Shown here piece after piece: positions 1 through 8,305 of a stretch of 64,000 bases of DNA. This DNA is from Niabella sp. (GTDB lineage: Bacteria > Bacteroidota > Bacteroidia > Chitinophagales > Chitinophagaceae), in assembly GCA_017744795.1 (NCBI GenBank), contig JAGIAQ010000002.1:1-64000 (forward strand), given 5' to 3'. A program made the translations under genes and the position numbers. Each line of letters begins with the position of its first letter. Position 1 is the stretch's first letter. The notes below the pieces were generated by a model. It did no database searches. It had not been told where the DNA came from and saw nothing but the letters and a program-made list of their open reading frames with translations.

Positions 1-59
1 TTTTGGAAGGAGGTGAAAAAAAATAAAATCAATGCATCCGGAGTTCCTGTTAAAGTTAG

Positions 60-185
60 ATAGACATTAACCCCCAAACTATTTATGCGTTGCTATATAC
101 CACTCCGATCAAGAAATATCCTTTACGCAACGAACTGGTTATTAACCCCGAGCATCCTTATTTTGCGCAATTGAGTTTAAAATAA
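60..185 (+). pseudogene. possible C-terminal remnant of an unidentified gene
   Basis: A short plus-strand frame runs from just after a stop at 57-59 to a TAA at 183-185. It reads like a protein C-terminus (it contains ELVINPEHPYF), but there is no start codon. Another frame is open from the window edge to a TAG at 61-63. A frameshifted or decayed 3' end of a gene lying to the left of the window would explain both. It could equally be chance; I do not recognise the family. Confidence 0.2.
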
Positions 186-238
186 AGTAGACAAACCGAT
201 GTAAAGTCTTTAGGTAGCAACGGCCAAAAGCTGAGTCA

Positions 239-2911
239 TTAATTGACCCTTTTTCTAATGTCCTCATTGGCAGAGGATCTATCTTTTGCTGTTTTAACTC
301 TTTGATTGCCAAAGTTATAAACCGCCCTTAGTGTCAGCGTTCTTGGATAAGTGTTCGTGTATTCAGTATTTGTTTTTAGTATGCTGTTGGCGAACCATTG
401 CCGTTCAATATTTGACGACCCATTATAGATGTCCGATACCCTTAGATTTATAGCCAGGTCCTTTATAACTTTCTTAATTTCAATAGCTAATGTTGAATAA
501 CTTCCCTTTACACCACTGATATTTGTGGTGGGACTGGCGTAATTAAAAATGGTGAATGCCGTCCATTTTCTCTTTTTAGACAAGTAAACCGTATTATTGA
601 GGTAAACCCCGCAACTGTTATTTATCTTCATTACCGGGGCTTCATTGTTTGTTCCGTAATATTGAGTATGATTATATGAAGCCGTGCAATAAAAGGTCCA
701 AATGTCCTTAACAGCCGTTTGCTGAAAATTAACCGCCGCTGAAAAATTTCTGGAATTCCCATAATTCAAATAGGTGCTTTGCAATTTGCTTTGCTGATCC
801 TCAATAACAGGAATAATGAATTTTGCATAATTATTTCTTGTCGCCTGGTAGGCAAGAGAAAAAACATACCGGCTTCTAAACATATAAGTAAGGTCAAGCC
901 GGTTTAAAAATACGGGCTGCAGGAACGGGTTATTTTGAACAAAATAATTATTAGAAATATAGCTTCGCCCCGGAAATAAAAGCTCAATATCCGGCCGGTT
1001 GATCTTTTTTGCAAAATTCAAACCGAATTGATTTTTGTTATTCGGTGTAAAGCTGACGCCGGCGTCCGGAAACAAGGTTACATAGCTGCTGTCGGCCTTT
1101 ATATTTTTTACAAGTTCAGCTGTTGCGTATTGCATTGCCTCCATTCGCAAGCCGGCTTTGGCATTCCATTTTTTTCCAAAATTTTTTAATATACTTCCAT
1201 AAACAGCATAGTATTTCTCATTGTATCCGTAGCGGACATTTTGATTTTGGGCCGGATCTGAATGAGTATTCAATTGATAATACGTCTGATCATTTTTTGT
1301 TCTGCTTGAGCTAAGCTGGAAACCCGTGATCAGGCTGGCATTATTTCCCAGGTTTTGCCGGTATTGCAATTTTGCAGAAACGTTGAGAAACTGTTGCGGC
1401 AAGATGCTACGGAATTGTCCCTCCTGGTTTTCTCCCCAGGTGTTTTCGCGCTTTTGATAAAAATGATTGTAATCGATGTTCGCATCGATGTATTTTGTAT
1501 CGAGCGAATCAATACTTCTGTGATAATTGATGTTTCCAAAATTGTAAATATATCGGTCCCGGCCGGCGCTGTTCAATATTTCAGTGGAATCAATAAAAGG
1601 CTGCTTCTCTTGTCCAAACTGAGATGTCGTAGCGCTGTTGGATTTCCCCTGTACATAGGAGAACCAACCGTTGTAGCTTAAATAGTTTTTTTTATCAATA
1701 TCATAGTCAATTTTCAATCCATTTCCATAAACACGGTATCTTCTGAAAAGCCGTGTATTCATATCTGTTTTATTGCCGTTAGCATATCCCAAATGCGTTT
1801 GTACAATGCCGAAATTATAATCGCTGGAGACAGTCGGTACAAACTGTAAAGCAACCTTACCTTTGCGATAATTTAAATAACTGCTCAACCCGGAATAATT
1901 ATAATACCCCTGCTCCGAAGAAAGGTTGATGCTCCCCAGCCACCCTTCATTCAACTGGCGTTTTAAATTAATATTGATGACACCTCCCGTCATATTTGCC
2001 GCATATTCGCTGCCGGGATTGGTAATTAAATCAATGCTTTTTATATTACTCGCAGGCATCGACCGGAATATTTCAGCAAGGAGGGCCGCTGGAATATCCG
2101 TGTTCCTGTTATTGATTGTTACTTTCGTTCCCGGCTTGCCCAGCAATGAAATAGCATTCGTTCTTTCATCATATATTATTAACGGAACCTGCCGGAGCAG
2201 GTCTCCTACCGTGCTGCCTTCTATCAGTAACTTGTCGGGGGTATATACAAATCGATCCGCTTTTCGCTCCATTAAAGGCTTTACTGCCGTTATCTTAATA
2301 CCTTCCAGAACATTCTTATCTCGTATCAAAACAGTATGTTTTATCTTATCGGTGTCCGGATAATCAAACTGTATCTCTTTAGGCAAAAACCCCACGGATG
2401 AAACGGATAAACTATAAGAAGAATCCTCGATTAATGGAAATGTAAATTCAAACTGTCCCTGCTCATCACAAGCCATATTTACTAACAGCTTCTTGCTTTT
2501 GAGCAACCCAACCGTGGCAAAGGGTACCGGCTGACTATTTTCATCTGTTATCCGTCCTTTTATTTTGGATTGAGCAAAAGCCAGGTTAATGCCCTGCTTT
2601 CTCAGCGCGTTACTGCCAATCACAATCATATCATTATTATGCCGGGCGTAGAACAGGTTCCTGGGCCCCAGCAAAACCTGCAAAATTTCGGACACAGGTT
2701 TTTTATTTGTATGAATAGAAACGAGCATGGTATCACTTACCACCTCATTGCTGTAAATAATATTATAGCTACTAAGGCGTTGTACCTGATCTAACACAAC
2801 AGGCAACGGCTGTGCTACTGCATTTAACACTATTTTCCGGTTCTGCGCATTCAGCCCCAGGGAGCTTCCCGTAAAGATGATCACCCACAATAATCTTATT
2901 ATCATACCCAT
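239..2911 (-). CDS. outer-membrane beta-barrel receptor with STN and carboxypeptidase-regulatory-like domains
   Basis: Outer-membrane protein of the TonB-dependent receptor type. After a signal peptide ending near NAQ, residues about 20-90 form an STN (secretin/TonB short N-terminal) domain. Residues about 115-200 are a carboxypeptidase-regulatory-like beta-sandwich (IKGRITDE...). Residues about 215-320 resemble a plug domain, and the rest is rich in alternating aromatic beta-strands typical of a barrel. The ATG at 2911 is preferred over an in-frame TTG at 2929; it leaves a 4-bp gap after fecR. It is the third gene of a sigma/FecR/receptor unit, and the STN domain normally contacts FecR in such units. 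No SusD-type lipoprotein partner is next to it, so it is more likely a signalling or siderophore/peptide-type receptor than a SusC. The ligand is unknown. Confidence 0.85.
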   Translation of the reverse strand: MGMIIRLLWVIIFTGSSLGLNAQNRKIVLNAVAQPLPVVLDQVQRLSSYNIIYSNEVVSDTMLVSIHTNKKPVSEILQVLLGPRNLFYARHNNDMIVIGSNALRKQGINLAFAQSKIKGRITDENSQPVPFATVGLLKSKKLLVNMACDEQGQFEFTFPLIEDSSYSLSVSSVGFLPKEIQFDYPDTDKIKHTVLIRDKNVLEGIKITAVKPLMERKADRFVYTPDKLLIEGSTVGDLLRQVPLIIYDERTNAISLLGKPGTKVTINNRNTDIPAALLAEIFRSMPASNIKSIDLITNPGSEYAANMTGGVININLKRQLNEGWLGSINLSSEQGYYNYSGLSSYLNYRKGKVALQFVPTVSSDYNFGIVQTHLGYANGNKTDMNTRLFRRYRVYGNGLKIDYDIDKKNYLSYNGWFSYVQGKSNSATTSQFGQEKQPFIDSTEILNSAGRDRYIYNFGNINYHRSIDSLDTKYIDANIDYNHFYQKRENTWGENQEGQFRSILPQQFLNVSAKLQYRQNLGNNASLITGFQLSSSRTKNDQTYYQLNTHSDPAQNQNVRYGYNEKYYAVYGSILKNFGKKWNAKAGLRMEAMQYATAELVKNIKADSSYVTLFPDAGVSFTPNNKNQFGLNFAKKINRPDIELLFPGRSYISNNYFVQNNPFLQPVFLNRLDLTYMFRSRYVFSLAYQATRNNYAKFIIPVIEDQQSKLQSTYLNYGNSRNFSAAVNFQQTAVKDIWTFYCTASYNHTQYYGTNNEAPVMKINNSCGVYLNNTVYLSKKRKWTAFTIFNYASPTTNISGVKGSYSTLAIEIKKVIKDLAINLRVSDIYNGSSNIERQWFANSILKTNTEYTNTYPRTLTLRAVYNFGNQRVKTAKDRSSANEDIRKRVN

Positions 2912-2915
2912 ATTA

Positions 2916-3920
2916 TTAGTTAATGACAACCTGGTTTTCCTCTATTTTATAATTGAATGGGTAAGATTGCGTTAAAGCTTCCAGCGCCTCCTGCAATGTT
3001 TCTTTTGCAAACAGGCCGCTGTATCGCTTTTCTTTTAGCGCTTCATTCTGAATAAGAATCGTAACCGCATATTTCTTTTCGAGCAGGCGGGCAAGGTTTT
3101 CCAATTTTTCTTTTTTAAAACTGATGGTGTCTGGCAACTGTTTTATAGGAGCAATCGTATCCTGTGGAAGGTTGGTGATGTTAAATAACAGGTCGGTCTG
3201 TTTTTCGGAGGAAGCCCGTAATTGCTGGTTGGGGCTCAGCAATACCTGGTTCTTTCTATTGTATTTATTGGTTACCTGCACCAACCCACGTACCAGTACC
3301 ACTTCAATATCCCTTTTGTTTTGATAGGCATTTACATTAAAAGCGGTACCTTTTACCTCAATATCAATCGTTCCTGCCTGCACTACCAGGGGAATCTTTT
3401 CATTTTTAGCTACATCAAAAAAGGCTGCGCCATTTAAAATAACCTGCCGCTGCTGTTTGCCAAATCCCGTATTATAAATAATAGAAGATTCCTTATTCAG
3501 CGTCACCTGTGTACCATCATTTAATACCGTGTATAATTCCTGTTCTCCGGATCGAAGTGTATCCATCCCGGTGATTGGCGCCGTTGCCGATCGATGCGCG
3601 CTGTTAAAGACCCAAAAACACAACCCCGCCAGGACCACCAATACTGCTGCAATTTTTAGCCAAAACTGATATCCGGTTCTTTTACGGGCCGATGCTTCTT
3701 CTACAGGATATCTGAGCCGTACCCACACATTTTCCAGCTGTTCCGCCACATGTTCTTCATAGCTGCCTTCCGGCAATGATCCGTAAGTCATTATCGCGTG
3801 AGCAATCGCTGCATATTCCGAGTTTTGTCTCAGCGTTTCCTCCAGCAACGCAACCTCTGTATCTGATAGCTCGTTGCTTATTTTTTTTGTTAACAAGGTC
3901 AAAAACAATTCCCTGTCCAT
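2916..3920 (-). CDS. FecR-family anti-sigma factor
   Basis: Inner-membrane anti-sigma regulator that controls the neighbouring ECF sigma factor in response to the outer-membrane receptor. A cytoplasmic N-terminal region (residues 1-80) is followed by one membrane segment at about 86-105 (FWLKIAAVLVVLAGL). Then come a periplasmic FecR domain (about 117-215) and a C-terminal DUF4974/STN-like domain (about 265-334). Length and layout match Bacteroidota FecR proteins. It starts 42 bp after the sigma gene and ends 4 bp before the receptor ATG, so the three are probably one operon. Confidence 0.92.
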   Translation of the reverse strand: MDRELFLTLLTKKISNELSDTEVALLEETLRQNSEYAAIAHAIMTYGSLPEGSYEEHVAEQLENVWVRLRYPVEEASARKRTGYQFWLKIAAVLVVLAGLCFWVFNSAHRSATAPITGMDTLRSGEQELYTVLNDGTQVTLNKESSIIYNTGFGKQQRQVILNGAAFFDVAKNEKIPLVVQAGTIDIEVKGTAFNVNAYQNKRDIEVVLVRGLVQVTNKYNRKNQVLLSPNQQLRASSEKQTDLLFNITNLPQDTIAPIKQLPDTISFKKEKLENLARLLEKKYAVTILIQNEALKEKRYSGLFAKETLQEALEALTQSYPFNYKIEENQVVIN

Positions 3921-3962
3921 CTTAAAAGCATTTTTGATATTACATAAATAAAAACAGCAGGC

Positions 3963-4544
3963 TCAGGCTTCTGCCTGCTTTTTTTGCTGCGGGTCATAGC
4001 CCAAATGTTGGCTGATGGCTCGGGCCAGGGTTTTAACGGCCTTATACAGCTGGCTTTCCACCGTGCGCACAGAAAGGTTTAATATAGCTGCTGCCTCCCG
4101 GCATTTCAGTCCCTCTTCTTTAACCAATATGAATATGAGCCTTCTTTGCACGGGTAAGGCGGCTATCGCTTTTTCCAGCAGCAGTTTTAATTCCTTTGAT
4201 TCATCCGGCTGCTGAAATGTTTCCGGGCTATAATTCTTTGCATCCCCATCTGTTTGATGCAACATCGTTTTTGATTTACGATCTCTTTTATAATTCAGAC
4301 AGGTATTTTTAACTGCTGTATAGATATAAGTTTCAGGATAATCAAGAGGCGGCAGCCTGTTTCTTTTTTGCCAGAGCCGGATAAAAAAAACAGCAACCGC
4401 ATCTTCTGCATCCTGCCTCTCCCGTAAAAACTGTATAGCGAATTTTACCAGTCGCGGATAAAACAGCCGGAAAAGCTGATCAAATGCCTGCCGGTCATCC
4501 TTTTTTACGTTTTCCAATAAAACACTTATTTCGTCTCCCTGCAT
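3963..4544 (-). CDS. RNA polymerase ECF sigma factor (sigma-70 family)
   Basis: Extracytoplasmic-function sigma factor. Region 2 (core and -10 binding) lies at about residues 18-90, with AFDQLFRLFYPRLV and DAEDAVAVFFIRLW. Region 4 (-35 binding) lies at about 125-175, with EEGLKCREAAAILNLS and RTVESQLYKAV. I chose the ATG at 4544, giving 193 residues, because the longer frame to 4589 begins with GTG and adds 15 residues that do not resemble an ECF N-terminus. Expected target: the fecR/receptor genes downstream and possibly itself. Confidence 0.9.
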   Translation of the reverse strand: MQGDEISVLLENVKKDDRQAFDQLFRLFYPRLVKFAIQFLRERQDAEDAVAVFFIRLWQKRNRLPPLDYPETYIYTAVKNTCLNYKRDRKSKTMLHQTDGDAKNYSPETFQQPDESKELKLLLEKAIAALPVQRRLIFILVKEEGLKCREAAAILNLSVRTVESQLYKAVKTLARAISQHLGYDPQQKKQAEA

Positions 4545-4714
4545 GTTACAAATTTGAGCGCGCCGGTCATTTATCTGTTTATTAGACACGGCTTTTTTCT
4601 AAATTACTTACTACAGCTGTATTTTTTTGTACTTGTGGTTTTTATAACCCAGCTGTTGCAATTGTTACATAATATCGCCAAAATATTTAACTTGCTGCTC
4701 ACAAGCATTCGTTT

Positions 4715-5764
4715 ATGAACAGTACAATTATTGCGGGGATCGGGAGTTATGTTCCTGATAATGTGGTAACAAATAATGAGCTGACGGAGTATATGGATAC
4801 CAGCGATGCGTGGATCCGCGAACGCACCGGAATTGAAGAACGGCGTTATGCCACCCGTTTTGAACAAACAACGGCTACTATTGGCGCGGAAGCCGCAAAA
4901 ATTGCTATTGAACGGGCAGGAATTACCAAAGACGATATTGATTTTATCATTTTTGCCACACTAAGCCCCGATTATTTTTTCCCAGGCTGCGGGGTATTGG
5001 TGCAGCGGCTACTGCAACTGAAGGATGTAGGCGCCCTGGATATAAGGAACCAATGCAGCGGGTTTATTTATGGCCTCAGTGTTGCCGACCAGTTTATAAA
5101 AACGGGTATGTACAAAAACATCCTGCTCATTGGAGCGGAAGTACATTCCTACGCAATGGATTTTTCTACAAGAGGGCGTAATGTATCCGTCATTTTTGGC
5201 GATGGAGCGGCAGCCGTGATATTGCAACCTTCGCCGGATGCTGGGCGGGGCATATTAAGCACCCACCTGCACAGCGACGGCGCCCATGCCGAAGCGCTGA
5301 GCATGCCCAACCCGGGCTTCCACAGTGGCGTGCACAACCCAGACTGGCGGCCACCGGTGCCCGAAAAAAAATACGGCGGCGTTTTTATAACCCAACAGTT
5401 GGTAGATAAAGAAGATTTTTATCCCTATATGGATGGTCCGGCGGTTTTTAAAAAAGCGGTGGTCAAACTCCCGGAGGTAATCATGGAAGCATTAACCGCG
5501 AACCATTATAAACCCGAAGACCTGAAACTGGTGATCCCCCACCAGGCCAACCTGCGCATTGCACAAATGGTGCAGCAGGCGCTGCAATTAAAAGACGACC
5601 AGGTTTTCAACAATATCCAAAAATATGGTAACACAACGGCCGCTTCCATTCCCTTAGCTTTGTGTGAGGCCTGGGAAAAGGGGAAAGTGCAGCAGGGAGA
5701 CCTTATTTGCCTGGCGGCTTTTGGCAGCGGCTTTACCTGGGGCAGCGCTTTATTAAAATGGTAA
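4715..5764 (+). CDS. fabH: 3-oxoacyl-ACP synthase III
   Basis: Condenses an acyl-CoA primer with malonyl-ACP to start fatty-acid synthesis in the cytoplasm. The KAS III triad is visible: Cys114 in IRNQCSGF, His276 in IPHQANLR and Asn306 in KYGNTTAAS. Glycine-rich FGDGAAAVIL is also typical. At 349 residues it is slightly longer than E. coli FabH. Bacteroidota often carry several FabH paralogues, so this may be the housekeeping or a secondary copy. Its TAA overlaps the ATG of the downstream lipid kinase by one base. Confidence 0.92.
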   Translation: MNSTIIAGIGSYVPDNVVTNNELTEYMDTSDAWIRERTGIEERRYATRFEQTTATIGAEAAKIAIERAGITKDDIDFIIFATLSPDYFFPGCGVLVQRLLQLKDVGALDIRNQCSGFIYGLSVADQFIKTGMYKNILLIGAEVHSYAMDFSTRGRNVSVIFGDGAAAVILQPSPDAGRGILSTHLHSDGAHAEALSMPNPGFHSGVHNPDWRPPVPEKKYGGVFITQQLVDKEDFYPYMDGPAVFKKAVVKLPEVIMEALTANHYKPEDLKLVIPHQANLRIAQMVQQALQLKDDQVFNNIQKYGNTTAASIPLALCEAWEKGKVQQGDLICLAAFGSGFTWGSALLKW

Positions 5765-6666
5765 TGAAAAGAAAAATTTGCTATATCGTTAACCCGGTAT
5801 CCGGAACAAAATCAAAAGACGCAATCGCTAATACTGCAGCAAGGGAAACGTTGCGGGAGGGTATTTTTTTTAAGTTTTTCCCCTCCGTTGCCAACGGCGA
5901 TTACTCCTTTCTTTACAGCACACTTATTGACGAACGTTATACCGATGTAGTAATCATTGGCGGCGATGGAACCGTAAGCCAGGTGATCGATAGTCTGAAG
6001 CACTTGCCGGTGAATTTTGGCATTCTTCCGTCCGGATCGGGCAATGGACTGGCTTTTGGTGCCGGCATTCCCAAAGCCCCCAAAAAAGCACTGGAGCTTA
6101 TATTTAAAAATCACGCCGTGCCCATGGATGGCTTCCGGGTGAATGGGAAATTTGCCTGTATGCTCTGCGGGCTTGGATTTGATGCAAAAGTGGCGCACGA
6201 TTTTGCCAACGTTCCCCAAAGAGGGTTAACGACCTATGTGAACCAGGTATTCAAAAATTTCTTTGGCGCAAAACCCTACTCCTTTAACATAAAGCTTGAG
6301 GAGAAGCGCTTTGAAACCGAGGCCTATTTTATCAGCATCGCCAACAGCAACCAGTTTGGCAATCATTTTACCATTGCACCAATGGCCAGCTTGAACGATG
6401 GCTTGCTGGACGTGGTCATTGTAACGGAACAATCAAAAATTGCCATGCTGTATAATACGTTGATCCAGGTGGGCGGCGGCAATAAAGTGCGCACCGTGGA
6501 AGAAATTAAGAACAAACGGGGCATCATCTATTTTCAGACGGAAGCCATTCGCATCAGCAACTGGAGTGAGGCGCCGATGCATATCGACGGCGAACCCGTT
6601 GACACTGAAAAAAAGTTAACTATTGCTATAGAAAAAAGCTGTTTTAATCTTTTAGTAAACCCATGA
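5764..6666 (+). CDS. diacylglycerol/lipid kinase family protein (YegS-like)
   Basis: Probable lipid kinase of the DAGK catalytic-domain family, which uses ATP to phosphorylate diacylglycerol, sphingosine or related lipids at the inner membrane. Family motifs: YIVNPVSG near the N-terminus, GGDGTVSQ at about residue 66 (nucleotide site) and PSGSGNGLA at about 90. The C-terminal domain is consistent with a YegS/DgkB fold. ATG 5764 is preferred because it overlaps the fabH stop (TAATG); an ATG at 5758 is also possible. The gene ends in an ATGA overlap with rnhB, implying translational coupling. Confidence 0.88.
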   Translation: MKRKICYIVNPVSGTKSKDAIANTAARETLREGIFFKFFPSVANGDYSFLYSTLIDERYTDVVIIGGDGTVSQVIDSLKHLPVNFGILPSGSGNGLAFGAGIPKAPKKALELIFKNHAVPMDGFRVNGKFACMLCGLGFDAKVAHDFANVPQRGLTTYVNQVFKNFFGAKPYSFNIKLEEKRFETEAYFISIANSNQFGNHFTIAPMASLNDGLLDVVIVTEQSKIAMLYNTLIQVGGGNKVRTVEEIKNKRGIIYFQTEAIRISNWSEAPMHIDGEPVDTEKKLTIAIEKSCFNLLVNP

Positions 6667-7295
6667 TGAAAAAAAGACCTGTAACCCCACCTGATCTGAT
6701 GGTATCTTACCAGCAGGAATACCTGGAAGCGGGATGCGACGAGGCCGGCCGCGGCTGTTACGCAGGTCCGGTTTTTGCCGCTGCGGTTATTTTACCGCCG
6801 GATTTTCATCATCCCTTATTAAATGACAGTAAACAAATAAAACCATCTATACGGGCGGACCTGCGGACCTATATTGAAGCTAATGCACTTGCCTTTGCAG
6901 TAGCCCAGGTGGGTGTAGAAGAAATTGATGCCATCAATATCTTAAAAGCCTCTCAAAAGGCCATGCACCTGGCATTGGCACAGTTGACGCCGATGCCTGA
7001 ATTTATTGCGGTGGACGGTAACTACTTTATCCCCTATAAAAAAACAAAGCACGCCTGTATTGTTAAAGGAGATGGAAAATTAGCCAATATTGCAGCTGCC
7101 AGCATCCTTGCAAAGACCCATCGGGATGAATACATGCAACGGATCCACCAGGAATTTCCTCAATATAACTGGGCGTCCAATAAAGGTTATGGCACCCTGG
7201 CACACAGAGACGCCATTAAACAGAACGGCCTCTGCAGATATCATAGAAAGAGTTTTAACATTTTGCCCGTTCGATCCGAATTATTCGAAGATTAG
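6663..7295 (+). CDS. rnhB: ribonuclease HII
   Basis: Cleaves RNA in RNA-DNA hybrids and removes single ribonucleotides from DNA. The N-terminal CDEAGRGCYAGPV supplies the first two acidic active-site residues (Asp26, Glu27); Asp118 lies in AVDGNYFIP. The downstream SILAKTHRDEYM and NKGYGTLAH motifs are diagnostic of RNase HII. Length (210) is normal. Tandem ATG codons at 6663 and 6666 make the start uncertain by one residue. Last gene of the fabH-lipid kinase-rnhB run. Confidence 0.95.
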   Translation: MMKKRPVTPPDLMVSYQQEYLEAGCDEAGRGCYAGPVFAAAVILPPDFHHPLLNDSKQIKPSIRADLRTYIEANALAFAVAQVGVEEIDAINILKASQKAMHLALAQLTPMPEFIAVDGNYFIPYKKTKHACIVKGDGKLANIAAASILAKTHRDEYMQRIHQEFPQYNWASNKGYGTLAHRDAIKQNGLCRYHRKSFNILPVRSELFED

Positions 7296-7344
7296 TGGCA
7301 TTGATTTTGGATATTTCATTTTTTAACTCAAAAATCCGTAGCGC

Positions 7345-7599
7345 ATGAAAAAAGTGATTCTTTTGGTTATGGTTGTATTGACCTCGCTGTTCTCTACGGC
7401 CTTCGCCCAACCCCGGCCACCAAGGCCGCCGCATCCGCCCAGGCCGCCACATCATCATTACAAAAAAAATAAACGACATTATCATGCCGTCCATTACCGG
7501 CACCGGAGACCGCCGCGTCCGCCAAGACCACCGATGCCACCACATCACCCGCCGCGGCCGCCGTTGCCACCGCATCCGCCATTACCACCACATCCGTAA
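7345..7599 (+). CDS. small secreted Pro/His/Arg-rich protein
   Basis: An 84-residue protein of unknown function. It has a clear signal peptide (MKKVILLVMVVLTSLFS, cleavage near AFAQ). The mature part is almost only Pro, Arg and His, in repeats of the form RPPRPPxPP with an HHHYKK stretch in the middle. The coding reality is supported by the ATG plus signal peptide; the antisense frames look like shadows of the GC-rich repeat. The His content could bind metals, but that is a guess. The next gene is also a secreted proline-rich protein. Confidence 0.7.
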   Translation: MKKVILLVMVVLTSLFSTAFAQPRPPRPPHPPRPPHHHYKKNKRHYHAVHYRHRRPPRPPRPPMPPHHPPRPPLPPHPPLPPHP

Positions 7600-7620
7600 T
7601 TAAATACCAAATTACAGGTA

Positions 7621-7668
7621 TGTCTGAATAGTAATTTCATTCTTATATTTGGGATTATTATTCAGACA
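7621..7668. repeat. 10-bp inverted repeat around a -7 promoter box
   Basis: TGTCTGAATA at 7621-7630 is matched by its exact complement TATTCAGACA at 7659-7668. The 28 bases between contain a TATATTTG box. This could be an operator straddling the promoter of the downstream gene, or a hairpin in DNA or RNA. Confidence 0.5.
7644..7651 (+). promoter_or_regulatory. TAnnTTTG -7 promoter box
   Basis: TATATTTG matches the Bacteroidota -7 consensus and lies 46 bases before the ATG at 7698. No good TTTG -33 element is seen at the usual distance. Confidence 0.4.
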
Positions 7669-7697
7669 TTTTTATTGTAAACAAATACAATCCATTT

Positions 7698-8162
7698 ATG
7701 AAAAAAATAGCCTTGCTGTTGGCACTTTCAATGGCCTTATGCACGAACGCCGCCCTTGCGCAAAACAGGCAAAAGACCAACGACAAAAAATCAGAAGCAA
7801 AAAACACAGATGCTAAAGAAGCTGATAAGTCGGAAAGCACAACTGACCCTCATGCAAAGGAAAAAGCCTTTTGGAAGAAAGTAGGAAATGATCAGAAAGA
7901 ATTCTGGAAAGGCGAGCATGAACGACATGTAAGAGGAGATGGACCGCCGCCGCCACCCAACCCGTTTAAAAAGAAAAAGAAACAGGATACGGAAGGCACG
8001 GCAACAACTTCGGAAGCTGAATCAAATAATGATCAAAAAAGCGCCGTAAAGGAAGAGCGCAGCGGTCCCCGCAAGCCACCGCCCCCACCCAATCCGTTTA
8101 AAAGAAAAAAGAAACAGGATACAGAAAAAGAAACGGGCAACGGAGATAAAGATTCAAAATAA
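7698..8162 (+). CDS. small secreted low-complexity protein with two PPPPNPF-lysine repeats
   Basis: A 154-residue protein that I do not recognise. A signal peptide (MKKIALLLALSMALCTNAALAQ) is followed by a charged, Lys/Glu/Asp-rich region without predicted hydrophobic segments. Two copies of a module occur: PPPPPNPFKKKKKQDTE at about residues 92-108 and PPPPPNPFKRKKKQDTE at about 126-142. The composition suggests a disordered periplasmic or surface protein. A hairpin terminator follows at 8183-8212. Confidence 0.75.
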   Translation: MKKIALLLALSMALCTNAALAQNRQKTNDKKSEAKNTDAKEADKSESTTDPHAKEKAFWKKVGNDQKEFWKGEHERHVRGDGPPPPPNPFKKKKKQDTEGTATTSEAESNNDQKSAVKEERSGPRKPPPPPNPFKRKKKQDTEKETGNGDKDSK

Positions 8163-8181
8163 AAGCATACCTTCTTTTAGT

Positions 8182-8212
8182 AAAAGCATCGGTGTACAAC
8201 CGGTGCTTTTTT
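8182..8212 (+). terminator. rho-independent terminator
   Basis: An 11-bp stem (AAAGCATCGGT pairing with ACCGGTGCTTT, one G-T wobble) with a short loop and a T-run, 20 bases after the stop of the gene ending at 8162. Confidence 0.75.
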
Positions 8213-8305
8213 ATTTGCCGATCATACTTCCTTTTTCTGCGAAAATCAGCTCCTGATTTATCGAAATGCAGGAAATCTTTATCGAATTCGCATTATCTTT
8301 AATAC

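Noticed and set aside
239-2911. A SusC-type glycan importer
   Set aside because: No SusD gene adjoins it and it is placed with an ECF sigma/FecR pair far from the glycan island.
4545-4589. Longer GTG start of the ECF sigma factor
   Set aside because: The extra residues do not resemble the family; the internal ATG matches the usual start.
7255-7591. Minus-strand frames over the Pro/His-rich gene
   Set aside because: Products are Arg/Trp- or Ala/Val-rich artefacts of the GC-rich repeat; only the plus frame has a signal peptide.
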